DNA from: an uncultured Dehalococcoidia bacterium
GTDB lineage: Bacteria; Chloroflexota; Dehalococcoidia; Tepidiformales; Tepidiformaceae
Direction: 5' to 3'
Assembly: GCA_938015525.1 (NCBI GenBank)
Contig: CALLPC010000017.1
Location: forward strand, 1 to 41,327
Length of the DNA stretch: 41,327 nt
Shown here: in pieces, positions 1-7,916 of the stretch
How the letters are laid out: every line of letters begins with the position of its first letter
Numbering within the stretch: position 1 is the first letter of the stretch
Notes under the pieces: generated by a model
Database searches by the model: none
What the model saw: the letters and a program-made list of their open reading frames with translations, nothing else
Told to the model about the DNA's origin: nothing
Position numbers and translations under genes: made by a program

Positions 1-489
1 GAGGTCCTCCACGCTCGAGGGAAGGAGGGTGAGCCCGACGGTAACGACGAGGCTCGCCTGGAAGAGCGCGGCCGGGGTGGAGCGCAGCACCCGGTGCGGG
101 CTGACTGCGCCGTTGAACACGCCGTAGGCGAAGAGGATGCAAAGGATGGTGAGGCCGCGGATGGCGGCGCCGGCCAGCCCTTCCGCGGAGACCGGCCCCC
201 CGAGCCGGAGACCGCCCAGCCACTCGGGCACCTCCGGCCCCGGGATAGTGAAGAGGATGTGGTCGCCGTAGCTCCCGTTGATGGCGGCGATGCCGAGCGA
301 GAGCGCGAACATCACCACGCCGAAGACGGCGAGCGCGCGGAAGCTGACGACGCCCGCGCCCTCGCGCGGCGCGAGGACGGCGACGAGCACCACGGCGAGC
401 AGGATGACGGCCAGGTAGAACGGGTTGGTGGTAGCGAGCGCGGCCACCATCACCGCGAGGACCCAGCCGACCCAGCTCGCCGGGTGCAT
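1..489 (-). CDS. ECF transporter transmembrane (T) component, partial
   Basis: Reading from the ATG at 489 toward base 1 gives 163 residues of a membrane protein that runs off the window, so the C-terminus is missing. It has several hydrophobic segments and ends with LVVTVGLTLLPSSVEDL, which resembles the conserved region before the coupling helices of EcfT/CbiQ proteins. T components couple the two ATPases to a substrate-binding S component during vitamin or metal uptake. The gene starts 11 nt after the stop of the squalene-cyclase-like protein upstream and shares its B12 riboswitch. The substrate is therefore probably a corrinoid; this is inferred from the riboswitch, not from the protein itself. 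Confidence 0.8.
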   Translation of the reverse strand, partial: MHPASWVGWVLAVMVAALATTNPFYLAVILLAVVLVAVLAPREGAGVVSFRALAVFGVVMFALSLGIAAINGSYGDHILFTIPGPEVPEWLGGLRLGGPVSAEGLAGAAIRGLTILCILFAYGVFNGAVSPHRVLRSTPAALFQASLVVTVGLTLLPSSVEDL

Positions 490-500
490 CGTCCGGGGCC

Positions 501-1613
501 CTAGCTGCGCCGCCGGGCAGCGGCGGCCGCTGCGCCGCCGAGGAGGAGGACCGCCCCGGCGAGGGCGAGGAGCAGCTCACCGCCGGCCGGGGCAGCGGCG
601 GCGGTGTCGCCCGTGGCCGGCGGGCGGGGCGTCGGGGTCGCCGCCGCAGCCGTCGGCGAGGCGGGCGGGGTGGTCGGCTGCGGGGTCGGCGTCGGCTGGG
701 CCGCCGGGCGGGTGCGGGTGATCGGCGTCTCGGCCATGTTGCAGAAGGTGCGCCCGGCGAGGGCCGGGACGACCTGGTTGGCGGCGAAGGCCGGGTCGTA
801 GCCGGTGAACGAGCCGTCCGGCAGCTGCTGGCTGAGGAGGTACTGGACCGGGTTCACGCCGTTCTTCGTGTAGGCGGCCGATTCGGGGTTCTCGCCGAGG
901 GCGAGGAGCGCCTGGACGGCGAAGGCGGTCGACGAGGTGTTGGAGGCGGAGGGGTCGAAGCCCCAGCCGCCGTCGCTGCCCTGGTTCGCCTTCAGCCAGG
1001 CGAACCCGGCGGCGATGGCCGGGTCCGTCTTCGGCAGGCCGGCGGCGAGGAGGGCCTGGATGGCGATGGCGGTCGTGTCCGGGTCGGCCGAGCCGCCGAA
1101 GCCCCAGCCGCCGCCTGAGACGGCCGCCGCCTTCAGGTTATCGGCGGCCTTCGCGCCGACCTGGTTGCCCGTGCAGGCGAGGCCGAGGATGGCGATCGAC
1201 TGGCTGAAGGCGTTGCTGGCGTAGGCGCCCGTCTCGGCGTTGTACCCGGCCTGGGCGACGGCGATGAGGTTCGTGCCGCCGACGTTCTTCGGGTCGAGGC
1301 TGAGCGCCTTCGCCCCGAGGGCCGCCTTGGCAGCCGAGGGAGCGGCGGTGACGGACGGGGCGTTGGCGATGAGCCAGTCGACGGGCGTCTTGCCGTCTTT
1401 GACATCGAGGCGCGGGTCGTAGCCGGCGGCGCGGACGGCGAGGATGGCGTCGATCGACTGGCCGGGCAGTTCGGCGTAGCCGCCATCGGGGCGCTGGACG
1501 GTCTTGATGAAGGCGGCGCCCTTGAGGACGGCATCGGTGGCGGGGAGGGCGGCGGAGACGAAGGCAGGGATGAGGGCGAGGCTCGCCGCAGCGAGCAGGA
1601 CGAGGCGTTTCAC
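501..1613 (-). CDS. Secreted squalene-cyclase/prenyltransferase-repeat protein, probable corrinoid-capture surface protein
   Basis: The protein has a signal peptide (KRLVLLAAASLALIPAF) and then three or more alpha-barrel repeats with GGWGF and DGGWGF motifs, as in squalene-cyclase/prenyltransferase folds. A Pro/Thr-rich stalk follows, then a PPATGD motif, a hydrophobic stretch and a terminal RRRS. That tail resembles a sortase (LPxTG-like) sorting signal. No terpene-cyclase DxDD motif is evident, so I do not call an enzyme. The same alpha6/alpha6 barrel is used by intrinsic factor and transcobalamin, and a B12 riboswitch lies upstream with an ECF transporter gene downstream. I infer a cell-surface B12-binding protein. 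The start chosen is the GTG at 1613, with GGAGGT just upstream; an ATG at 1634 lacks a Shine-Dalgarno sequence. Confidence 0.8.
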   Translation of the reverse strand: MKRLVLLAAASLALIPAFVSAALPATDAVLKGAAFIKTVQRPDGGYAELPGQSIDAILAVRAAGYDPRLDVKDGKTPVDWLIANAPSVTAAPSAAKAALGAKALSLDPKNVGGTNLIAVAQAGYNAETGAYASNAFSQSIAILGLACTGNQVGAKAADNLKAAAVSGGGWGFGGSADPDTTAIAIQALLAAGLPKTDPAIAAGFAWLKANQGSDGGWGFDPSASNTSSTAFAVQALLALGENPESAAYTKNGVNPVQYLLSQQLPDGSFTGYDPAFAANQVVPALAGRTFCNMAETPITRTRPAAQPTPTPQPTTPPASPTAAAATPTPRPPATGDTAAAAPAGGELLLALAGAVLLLGGAAAAAARRRS

Positions 1614-1701
1614 GGGACCTCCGGGAGATGGCATGACACGGCGCGGGCGGGGTTCGGCCCGCGAAGGCGGAACGGACAGCCGGGGACCAGGGCGGGGAAC
1701 G

Positions 1702-1726
1702 AAAAGCCCGCCTCGGCGGCGGGCTC
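1702..1726 (-). terminator. Intrinsic terminator between B12 riboswitch and gene
   Basis: On the minus strand a stem GCCCGCC / GGCGGGC with a 5-nt loop is followed by TTTT. It lies between the riboswitch and the start codon of the surface protein, so it is the likely expression platform: ligand binding would favour termination. Confidence 0.8.
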
Positions 1727-1769
1727 AGGTGATGCGAACCATAGCACCGACCCCTTTCGCGCGAAGGAT

Positions 1770-1912
1770 CATCGGTCCGGTTGGGCGGGTTTTCTGGCTC
1801 GGCCTCCGCGACGGAGGACCTCACAGTTGCGGCACAGCGCCGGATTCGCACCGGCTTGCCCCGGCTCCTCCCGCACGGCGAGCGGCGGAAGGGCCCTCCC
1901 GGTCTTCGATTG
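1770..1912 (-). promoter_or_regulatory. Cobalamin (B12) riboswitch
   Basis: The minus strand carries the conserved core GCCGGTGCGAATCCGGCGC, then CTGTGCCGCAACTGTGAGG, and closes with a B12-box-like GAGCCAGAAAACCCGCC at 1783-1800. Order and spacing match the cobalamin riboswitch family. It precedes an intrinsic terminator and the surface protein/ECF genes, so the unit is probably switched off when corrinoid is plentiful. The exact 5' boundary is approximate. Confidence 0.9.
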
Positions 1913-1920
1913 TCGAAGGC

Positions 1921-1949
1921 AATCTCGCGTGTTCGACGCCGTTCGTCAA
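1921..1949 (-). promoter_or_regulatory. Candidate promoter of the B12 riboswitch RNA
   Basis: TTGACG (1949-1944) and GAGATT (1926-1921) on the minus strand are separated by 17 nt. This would start the transcript just before the riboswitch. The -35 is good and the -10 is weak. Confidence 0.45.
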
Positions 1950-2046
1950 GTTCTGGCGAGCGGTGTGACCGGGGACGGCAGCGGGCGAGGGCAGGGGTGG
2001 AGGGCCGGCAGGACACGACACTTCGCGAAACCGGGCCATTTCTCAG

Positions 2047-2052
2047 TAGACT
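2047..2052 (+). promoter_or_regulatory. -10 box TAGACT, 6 nt before start codon
   Basis: TAGACT lies 6 nt before the ATG of the PAP2 gene and no Shine-Dalgarno sequence is present. The placement suggests a leaderless or nearly leaderless transcript. Confidence 0.55.
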
Positions 2053-2058
2053 GGACGC

Positions 2059-2850
2059 ATGGCCAGGGGAGCGCTCCCGCCGGTGGGTCCTGGGCAGGCG
2101 TGGCGCGCAGCGGCTGTCGCCGGGCGCGAACTGGGGCTGATGCTGGTCGCCGTCCTGGCGTACTTCGCCATCCGCGGGCTGACCGAAGGGGCGACCGCCG
2201 ATGCCCTCCGCAACGCGAGCCGGGTGGTCCGGCTCGAGCAGCTGCTCGGCATCCACCTCGAGGAGCAGCTGCAGGCGCTCATCCTCGGGTCGCACACGCT
2301 CGTGACGCTGGCCAACTGGGTCTACATCTGGGGCCACTGGCCGTTCATCGCGGCCGTCGCGACGTGGCTGGTGCTGACTCACCCGAGCGAGTACCGCGCC
2401 CTGCGCAACGCGTTCCTCGTCTCGGGCAGCGCCGGGCTGGTGGTCTTCGCGCTCTTCCCGGTGGCGCCGCCGCGGCTCTTCGACCCGGACCTGGTCGATA
2501 CGGTGACGGAGCACTCGCGCTCGTACCGGGTTCTCCAGCCGCCGGCGCTGGTGAACCAGTACGCGGCGATGCCGAGCTTCCACTTCGGCTGGAACCTGCT
2601 GATCGGGCTCGGCATCATCCGCTGCTCGCGCAAGGCGTGGGTGAAGGGCATCGGGGTAGCAGCGCCCGGCGCGATGGGACTGGCAACGGTGCTGACCGCG
2701 AACCACTTCGTGCTCGACCTGGTGGTGGGCGGGCTGATGGCGCTGGCGGCGCTCTACCTCGTCGAACTCGCCCGCGGGCGGCGGTTCGCGCCGTGGCGGC
2801 CGGGGCCGTGGCTCCGCCCGCTCGAGCCGGGGCGCGCCGATGCCGCCTGA
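2059..2850 (+). CDS. PAP2-superfamily membrane phosphatase/phosphotransferase (Aur1/Ipt1-like)
   Basis: This 263-residue protein has about six membrane segments. The PAP2 signature is visible as PSFHFGW (His about 175) and NHFVLD (His about 216, Asp about 220). The family transfers or removes phosphate on lipid-linked substrates at the membrane surface; the Aur1/Ipt1 branch moves phosphoinositol head groups. The final residues overlap the next gene by 11 nt, so the pair is probably translated together, which fits shared work on phospholipid head groups. The substrate cannot be read from the sequence. Confidence 0.85.
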   Translation: MARGALPPVGPGQAWRAAAVAGRELGLMLVAVLAYFAIRGLTEGATADALRNASRVVRLEQLLGIHLEEQLQALILGSHTLVTLANWVYIWGHWPFIAAVATWLVLTHPSEYRALRNAFLVSGSAGLVVFALFPVAPPRLFDPDLVDTVTEHSRSYRVLQPPALVNQYAAMPSFHFGWNLLIGLGIIRCSRKAWVKGIGVAAPGAMGLATVLTANHFVLDLVVGGLMALAALYLVELARGRRFAPWRPGPWLRPLEPGRADAA

Positions 2851-3514
2851 GCTGCCGCCGGGGCGGTTCGCCATCGCCCACCGGGCGGGGAACGAACCGG
2901 GCCGCATCGCGGCAGCGGTAGCTGCCGGCGCCCGCGTCATCGAGGCCGACCTCTGGCTCCACCGCGGCCGGCTCGAGGTGCGCCACACGAAGACGGCCGG
3001 GCCCCTGCCCGTCCTGTGGGACCGCTGGGAGCTGCGGCCCGGGTGGGGGCCGCGCATGGTGCTCCCCGGGCTTTTGGCCGCGGCCCCGCCCGAGGTCCTC
3101 CTCCACCTCGACCTGAAAGGCTGGAACGACCGGCTCGGCCCGGCGGTGCGGGGGGCGATGGGGGAGCTGGCGCCGGGCCGGCCGTACCTCGTGAGCGCCC
3201 AGCGCTGGACGCTGCTCGAGCCGTTCCACGCGGAGCCGGCCGCCATCGTGGTCCACTCCATCGGCTCGGCCCGGCGGTTCGAGCGGATTGCGCAGCACCT
3301 CGCCGGCCGGCGGACGGCCGCCGTGGCCATCCACCGCGAGCTGCTCACGGCCGAGCGGGCGGAGCGGCTGCTCGCCCTCGCCGATGCGCTCCTCACCTGG
3401 CCGGTGAACGACCCGGCGCTCATCCCCGACCTGGAACGGCTGGGCGTCCGCGGCGTCATCACCGATTCGCTCGACGTCGTGCGGGCAGTCGCGGGAGGCA
3501 GCGCCGGGGGCTAG
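2840..3514 (+). CDS. Glycerophosphodiester phosphodiesterase-family protein, divergent active site
   Basis: A short (224-residue) TIM-barrel-type protein. It keeps the GDPD start motif HRAGNE, the paired acids EAD (about 34-36) and a central LDLKGW strand, and ends with a typical GVRGVITDSLDVV strand. The usual His-Asp pair after the acids reads H-T-K here (about 48-50), so the metal or acid/base site may be altered. The family cleaves glycerophosphodiesters to glycerol-3-phosphate plus alcohol. It overlaps the PAP2 gene, so a role in lipid head-group turnover is likely. No signal peptide, so probably cytoplasmic. Confidence 0.75.
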   Translation: MPPELPPGRFAIAHRAGNEPGRIAAAVAAGARVIEADLWLHRGRLEVRHTKTAGPLPVLWDRWELRPGWGPRMVLPGLLAAAPPEVLLHLDLKGWNDRLGPAVRGAMGELAPGRPYLVSAQRWTLLEPFHAEPAAIVVHSIGSARRFERIAQHLAGRRTAAVAIHRELLTAERAERLLALADALLTWPVNDPALIPDLERLGVRGVITDSLDVVRAVAGGSAGG

Positions 3515-3517
3515 AAT
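3512..3517 (+). promoter_or_regulatory. Candidate -10 box for the LLM oxidoreductase gene
   Basis: TAGAAT overlaps the stop codon of the GDPD-like gene and lies 43 nt before the next ATG. That leader also has a Shine-Dalgarno sequence (GAGGAG). No clear -35 was found. Confidence 0.35.
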
Positions 3518-3560
3518 CCGGCGGCGACGTTCCCCCCGAAACCCCCACGAGGAGCCCTGC

Positions 3561-4397
3561 ATGAAGTACGGCATCCAGATGTTCCCGACCGACTACGCTA
3601 TCCCGGTGACCGACCTCGGCCGGGCCGCCGAGGAGCTCGGCTTCGAATCAGTCTTCTTCCCCGAGCACACCCACATCCCGACGAGCCGCCGCACCCCCTG
3701 GCCCGGGGGCGGCGACCTGCCGAAGGAGTACTCCCACACGCTCGACCCGTTCGTCGTCTGCGCGGCCGTGGCGGCGGTCACGACGACGCTGAAGGTCGGT
3801 ACGGGCGTCTGCCTCGTGATGCAGCGCGACCCGATCACGACGGCGAAGGAGGTCGCCTCGGTCGACCACCTCTCGGGCGGCCGCTTCCTCTTCGGCATCG
3901 GCGGGGGCTGGAACGAGGACGAGATGGAGAACCATGGGACGGACCCGAAGCTGCGCTGGAAGATCCTGCGCGAGCGCATCCTCGCGATGAAGGAGATCTG
4001 GACGAAGGACGAGGCGGAGTTCCACGGGAAGTTCGTGAACTTCGACCCGATCTGGCAGTGGCCGAAGCCGGTCCAGAAGCCGCACCCGCCGATTCTCGTC
4101 GGCGGTGCCGGGCCGCACACGCTCGACCGCGTGCTGGAGTACGGCGACGGCTGGATGCCGATCGGCGGGCGCACCGGGCACGTGCTCGCCGGGATGATTC
4201 GCGAACTGCAGGAGCGGGCGAAGGCGGCCGGGCGCGGGCCCATCCCCGTCTCCGTCTTCGGGGTGCCGCCTTCGAAGGAGGTGCTCGAGCAGTACGCCGA
4301 GATGGGCGTGGACCGGGTCATCTTCGGCGTCCGGCCCGAAGGCGCCGACGAGGTCATCCCGGCACTGAAGCGGTACGCCGAGGTCGCCGGGCTGTAG
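3561..4397 (+). CDS. LLM-class (luciferase-like) F420-dependent oxidoreductase
   Basis: A 278-residue TIM-barrel enzyme of the bacterial luciferase-like superfamily. The order of motifs is typical: GFESVFFPEHTHIP near the N-terminus, KVGTGVCLVMQRDP, VDHLSGGRFLFGIGGGW around 100-120, and KPHPPILVGGAGP around 170-185. Most proteins with this pattern (TIGR03619-like) use coenzyme F420 rather than FMN, though neither cofactor can be proven from sequence alone. The start has GAGGAG 11 nt upstream. It is followed by a MoaD/ThiS gene, but no direct functional link is evident. Confidence 0.85.
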   Translation: MKYGIQMFPTDYAIPVTDLGRAAEELGFESVFFPEHTHIPTSRRTPWPGGGDLPKEYSHTLDPFVVCAAVAAVTTTLKVGTGVCLVMQRDPITTAKEVASVDHLSGGRFLFGIGGGWNEDEMENHGTDPKLRWKILRERILAMKEIWTKDEAEFHGKFVNFDPIWQWPKPVQKPHPPILVGGAGPHTLDRVLEYGDGWMPIGGRTGHVLAGMIRELQERAKAAGRGPIPVSVFGVPPSKEVLEQYAEMGVDRVIFGVRPEGADEVIPALKRYAEVAGL

Positions 4398-4433
4398 CGC
4401 ACGGGGGCCGCGCCGGCCGCCGGAGGGGGCACG

Positions 4434-4709
4434 ATGCGGGTGAACTTTTACGCGACGCTCCGGCCGCTCGCCGGGGAGAAGACCGTCGAGTTCGACCTCC
4501 CTCCCGGGTCGACCGCGGGCGACCTCCTGCGTGCGGTCGGCGAGCGGTTCCCGCCGATCGGCGCGCTGCTCTGGACGGAGACGGGCGAACTGGGCGACTA
4601 CATCAAGGTGTTCGTCGACGGGCGGGAGATTCGCCATCTGCAGCTGCTGGCGACGCCCGTCCCGCCGGGGGCGGAGGTGGACATCTTCCCGCCGGCGGCC
4701 GGGGGCTGA
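4434..4709 (+). CDS. MoaD/ThiS-family small sulfur-carrier protein
   Basis: This 91-residue beta-grasp protein begins MRVNFYATLRPLAGEKT and ends in the diglycine AAGG, the C-terminus that is adenylated and thiocarboxylated in MoaD and ThiS. Such proteins carry sulfur for molybdopterin, thiamin or amino-acid synthesis. GGAGGG lies upstream of the ATG. The next gene starts 5 nt after its stop, so the two are probably co-translated. No other molybdopterin genes are in the window, so the pathway it serves is open. Confidence 0.85.
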   Translation: MRVNFYATLRPLAGEKTVEFDLPPGSTAGDLLRAVGERFPPIGALLWTETGELGDYIKVFVDGREIRHLQLLATPVPPGAEVDIFPPAAGG

Positions 4710-4714
4710 ACCCG

Positions 4715-4960
4715 GTGGAGCGCCTCGAAGTCCGGAACGTGGAGACGGCGCTGATCGTCGGCTACCTCGTCGCCGAGCTGGGCGGGGTGCAGGCCGGCGA
4801 CACCGTGGCGGGGCCGGGCTGGACGGTCCGGGTGGTCCCCGGCGAGGCGGTGCGGGTGGGCAGCATGCGCGTGCCGGTCGTCGTCTACGAGGTGGAGGGA
4901 GAGCGGGAGGCCGAGGTGGCGGCCTTCCTCCGGCGGAAGACGATGCGCGGCGGCGGCTGA
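4715..4960 (+). CDS. Small protein of unknown function coupled to the MoaD/ThiS gene
   Basis: The frame from the GTG at 4715 encodes 81 residues, mostly alternating strand-like segments (TALIVGYLVAEL, GWTVRVVPGEAV, VPVVVYEVEGE) and a basic end. It has no cysteines or membrane segments. It follows the sulfur-carrier stop by 5 nt. Some Thermus MoaD-related proteins carry a second small domain of unknown function after the beta-grasp fold. This could be that domain encoded separately, but I make the comparison from memory and it is unconfirmed. Confidence 0.6.
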   Translation: MERLEVRNVETALIVGYLVAELGGVQAGDTVAGPGWTVRVVPGEAVRVGSMRVPVVVYEVEGEREAEVAAFLRRKTMRGGG

Positions 4961-4987
4961 GGACGCGACAGCAGCCGGCTGCCGCCC

Positions 4988-4993
4988 GAGAAT
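4988..4993 (+). promoter_or_regulatory. -10-like GAGAAT, 6 nt before start codon
   Basis: GAGAAT is separated from the ATG at 5000 by GGGAGG. The six bases could instead act as a very tightly spaced Shine-Dalgarno sequence. Confidence 0.35.
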
Positions 4994-4999
4994 GGGAGG

Positions 5000-5563
5000 A
5001 TGACGGCGGGCGCGCCGCGGCGGCAGTGGTGGAACCCCGGCTGGAGCCTGCGGGCCTGGCTCATCATCCTCGCGATGGTCTTCCCGACGGTCGGGCTGAC
5101 GGCGTGGGTGGGGCTTGCCGCGCGGGGCGAATCCGGGGTCGACGCGCAGGTCGAGGCGCTCGCCCGGGAGAACGCGCGGGCCGAGGTCGTGGCCATCCGC
5201 GGACCGGAGCACACCGCCTATCACAGCCTGGCGCCGCTCCCCACGGCCGGGGCACCCCGGCCGGACGGGCTGCCGACGCTGGTCTACTTCAGCGCACCGA
5301 CGTGCACGGCCTGCGCCCGGATGCCGTTCATCCACGAAGTGATGGCGGGCTACCGGGAGCGGGTCGTCTTCGTCGAGAAGTCGGTCGACCGCGACACCTC
5401 CGCCGCGCGGTACGGGGTGCGCGAGACGCCGACGTTCGTCCTGGTGGACGCGCAGGGGCAGGAACTGGCGCGCGCGGCCGGGGGCGTGGCCACGGCCGCC
5501 GCCTTCCGCGACGAAGTCGAGCAGCTGCTGGCGGCCGCGGACGGGCGGCTGGCCGGGCGCTAG
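5000..5563 (+). CDS. Membrane-anchored thioredoxin-like protein
   Basis: A 187-residue protein with an N-terminal membrane anchor (about 17-40) and an extracytoplasmic thioredoxin fold. The redox motif is Cys102-Thr-Ala-Cys105 in SAPTCTACARM, and the cis-proline loop is RETPTFVLVD. It probably reduces or exchanges disulfides outside the membrane. Its stop overlaps tail to tail with the stop of the MFS gene on the other strand (shared CTAG), so the two genes converge with no terminator space between them. Confidence 0.85.
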   Translation: MTAGAPRRQWWNPGWSLRAWLIILAMVFPTVGLTAWVGLAARGESGVDAQVEALARENARAEVVAIRGPEHTAYHSLAPLPTAGAPRPDGLPTLVYFSAPTCTACARMPFIHEVMAGYRERVVFVEKSVDRDTSAARYGVRETPTFVLVDAQGQELARAAGGVATAAAFRDEVEQLLAAADGRLAGR

Positions 5564-6867
5564 CGCGGCTCAACCGGGACGGGGAGCGGCGCCGGCTCGT
5601 GGCCCGGGGGATGGAGCCAGCCGATGACGACCCGCCCTTCCAGCACGAGGAAGGCGAACCCCGCGACGCCTCCCATGACGGCGAGCACGGGCCGCGCGCC
5701 CGCGACCTCGACGCCGATGCCGAACAGCACCAGCGGCAGGACCACGAAGGCGTCGGTGAGCACGGCCTGCACGGCAAAGACGCGCGACTGATGGGCGACG
5801 GGTGCGGCGGCGGTCAGCGCCGTCCGCCCGGCGAGGAGGGCGAGGCAGGCGGCGAGGCCGAGGAGGAAGGCGACCGGCACCGCCACCGCGAAGGAGGCGC
5901 CGAGGGAGAGGTCGAGGTTCACCAGGGGGCCGACCTCCGTCAGCTCGAGTGCGGCCCGCAGGCCGTAGTCGAGTGAGGCGAGGGCGACCGTGCCGACGGC
6001 CATGGCGAGCACGGCCGCGCGGATGGCGGCGCCGGCGCTGCCCGGGCCGAGGCGGAGCGCAGCCGCGAGGAGCCCGGCGCCGACCCCGAGGCCAGCCGCG
6101 CCGATGACGGCCGCGGCGCCGAGCGAACCGGCCGCGAGGTCGTTCCGGAGGTAGAGCGGCAGCGCTACGATGCTCCCCTGCACGACCATCGAGGTGAGCG
6201 CGAGGGCGATGACCGCTTCCCGCGCAACGGTGTGCCGCCGGAAGAAGCGGAGCGTATCCCGGAAGGCAGAGCCGCGCGCCGGCCGTTCCAGCCGGAGCCG
6301 GGCGGTAGCTACCGCAAGGCCACAGGCGAAGACGGCTGCCAGCCCGGCCAGGACCGCCGCCCCGGCAGCCATCGCCGCCGTGCCGCCGAGCCACCAGAGG
6401 AAGGGAGCCAGCGCCGCTACGGCCAGCCCCTGGCCGGCGAACTGGAGCGTGAGCAGGAGCGAGTGCACGGCCCCGTGCCGCCGGCCGCCGAGGATGCGCA
6501 CGAGCGCCATCTCCGAGGGGGAGTACACCTGCGAAACGGCCGAGTAGGCGAAGACGACCGCCGGAACGGCGACAGCACCTCCCGGCCCGAGCGGCCAGGC
6601 GAGGATGACCGCGGCGCGCGCGAGCCCGCCGAGCGCGAACCCCCGCGAGGGCCCGATGCGGTCGGCGAGGGCGCCGCCAGGCATCCCGAACGCGAGCGAG
6701 GCGAGCAGCATCGCGACGAAAAAGGACGAGAGCCCGGCGGCGGCGTGGTCGGACGTGCCGGCGGTTACCAGCAGGGCGGCGAAGAAGAGGTTCTGGCCGG
6801 CCTGCGCCGTGAACTTCGCGAGGGCGAACAGCGAGAGGGCCGGGAGCTTCGCGTTTCGGTCCACCAC
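5560..6867 (-). CDS. MFS transporter
   Basis: About 435 residues with roughly 12 hydrophobic segments. Between segments 2 and 3 lies GGALADRIGPSRGFALGGL, a form of the MFS loop motif (GxLaDrxGrr). It resembles drug/macrolide-exporter-type MFS proteins, but no substrate can be assigned. The frame stays open upstream to 7161, yet the extra residues are Arg/Pro-rich and look non-coding. I place the start at the GTG near 6867, just before DRNAKLPALSLF; nearby GTG codons at 6864 and 6882 are equally possible. The 297 nt upstream, shared with the divergent GlsB gene, holds no clear gene or convincing promoter. Confidence 0.8.
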   Translation of the reverse strand: MVDRNAKLPALSLFALAKFTAQAGQNLFFAALLVTAGTSDHAAAGLSSFFVAMLLASLAFGMPGGALADRIGPSRGFALGGLARAAVILAWPLGPGGAVAVPAVVFAYSAVSQVYSPSEMALVRILGGRRHGAVHSLLLTLQFAGQGLAVAALAPFLWWLGGTAAMAAGAAVLAGLAAVFACGLAVATARLRLERPARGSAFRDTLRFFRRHTVAREAVIALALTSMVVQGSIVALPLYLRNDLAAGSLGAAAVIGAAGLGVGAGLLAAALRLGPGSAGAAIRAAVLAMAVGTVALASLDYGLRAALELTEVGPLVNLDLSLGASFAVAVPVAFLLGLAACLALLAGRTALTAAAPVAHQSRVFAVQAVLTDAFVVLPLVLFGIGVEVAGARPVLAVMGGVAGFAFLVLEGRVVIGWLHPPGHEPAPLPVPVEPR

Positions 6868-7164
6868 CTTCGAGCCAACCACACCTGTAGGAACGGATCG
6901 TTTTCGGGCGCAGCGCAGCCCCGGTCTCTCCCACCGTACCACGGGCCGGCAAACCGGGCGTTCACACCGCGAGAACGGCGGGGCGTGGCCGGGAAAAATC
7001 CGGGAAAGCCCTGCCGCCTGCGGGGGCGGCTCTTGCGACGGAATTGCAACGGACGACGGCCACTTCGTGACGTCGCGAACGCCAGGCAGGCCGTACGGTA
7101 AAGGTATCGCGAACGGGCAGCGCACCAGCGCATACTCGAGTGCCCGCGCGGAAAGGAGCACTCC

Positions 7165-7440
7165 ATGGGAATCATCGCATGGCTGATCTTCGGTCTCATC
7201 GCCGGGGCGCTGGCGAAGCTGATCGTGCCCGGGGACGACCCGGGCGGCGGTGGCCTCCGCGGCCTGGTCGTCACGATCGCCATCGGCATCGTCGGCGCGA
7301 TGATCGGCGGGTTCATCGGCACGGCCATCGGCTGGGGCACGGTGAACAGCTTCGACTTCCGGAGCATGGCGCTCGCCGTGGCGGGCGGCATCATCTTCCT
7401 GGTGCTGCTGCGGGCAGCGGTGGGCCGGCGGACTGCCTAG
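7165..7440 (+). CDS. GlsB/YeaQ/YmgE-family membrane protein
   Basis: This 91-residue protein has three hydrophobic, glycine-rich helices (IIAWLIFGLIAGALAKL, GLVVTIAIGIVGAMIGGF, ALAVAGGIIFLVLLRAAV). This is the pattern of the transglycosylase-associated/GlsB family, which is often induced by general stress; its molecular role is unclear. GGAAAGGAG lies upstream of the ATG. It is transcribed alone, divergent from the MFS gene. Confidence 0.85.
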   Translation: MGIIAWLIFGLIAGALAKLIVPGDDPGGGGLRGLVVTIAIGIVGAMIGGFIGTAIGWGTVNSFDFRSMALAVAGGIIFLVLLRAAVGRRTA

Positions 7441-7504
7441 GCGACGTCCCGGGCCGCACGGTGAGCGGACGCCGCCGGCCGCCTGCGCGCCGGGGGCAGG
7501 GAGG

Positions 7505-7750
7505 TCAGCCGGCTGCCCGGCGCACCCCTTCGAGCGCGAACCGGTAGCCTGAGAAGAGGGTCACGGTCCCGTCGTCGTCGGCGATGGATTCGAGGTACGC
7601 GGCCGGCAGCCGTTCGAGGAATGCGCGGGCGCAGCGGGGACAGATGCCGTGGGAGATGCGGGCCGCCGGGGAGCCGCTCAGCCGGAGCCGGCACCACGCA
7701 CAGACGGTCGCGAGGTCGCCGGGGTCGTCGCCCGCATCCACACGTTCCAC
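7505..7750 (-). CDS. Small zinc-binding protein with CxxC...HGICPxC motif
   Basis: An 81-residue protein with two cysteine pairs, CAWC (about 17-20) and ISHGICPRCA (about 33-42). The same arrangement (ICxWCKKIR...FSHGICPxC) is common as a C-terminal tail on bacterial signalling proteins, where it probably binds zinc. Here it stands alone. The remainder (LPAAYLESIADDDGTVTLFSGYRF) is not recognised. The start is a GTG at 7750 without a clear Shine-Dalgarno sequence. Confidence 0.6.
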   Translation of the reverse strand: MERVDAGDDPGDLATVCAWCRLRLSGSPAARISHGICPRCARAFLERLPAAYLESIADDDGTVTLFSGYRFALEGVRRAAG

Positions 7751-7916
7751 GGTAGCAGGTTCGGCAGGTCCGGTGCCGCCCGAGCAGGCCGTTCACCCGC
7801 CCGTCACCGACCTGCCACGTCCCGGGGGACGGCGCGGGGCCGATGATGCTGGCGAAGCGCCGCGCGCGGGCCCCCGGGCCGCTCTGCCGGCGGTCCCGGT
7901 GCGGCCGGGCCGAGTA

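Noticed and set aside
6868..7161. N-terminal extension of the MFS transporter up to 7161
   Set aside because: The extra residues are Arg/Pro-rich and unlike MFS proteins; the frame is open only because the region is GC-rich.
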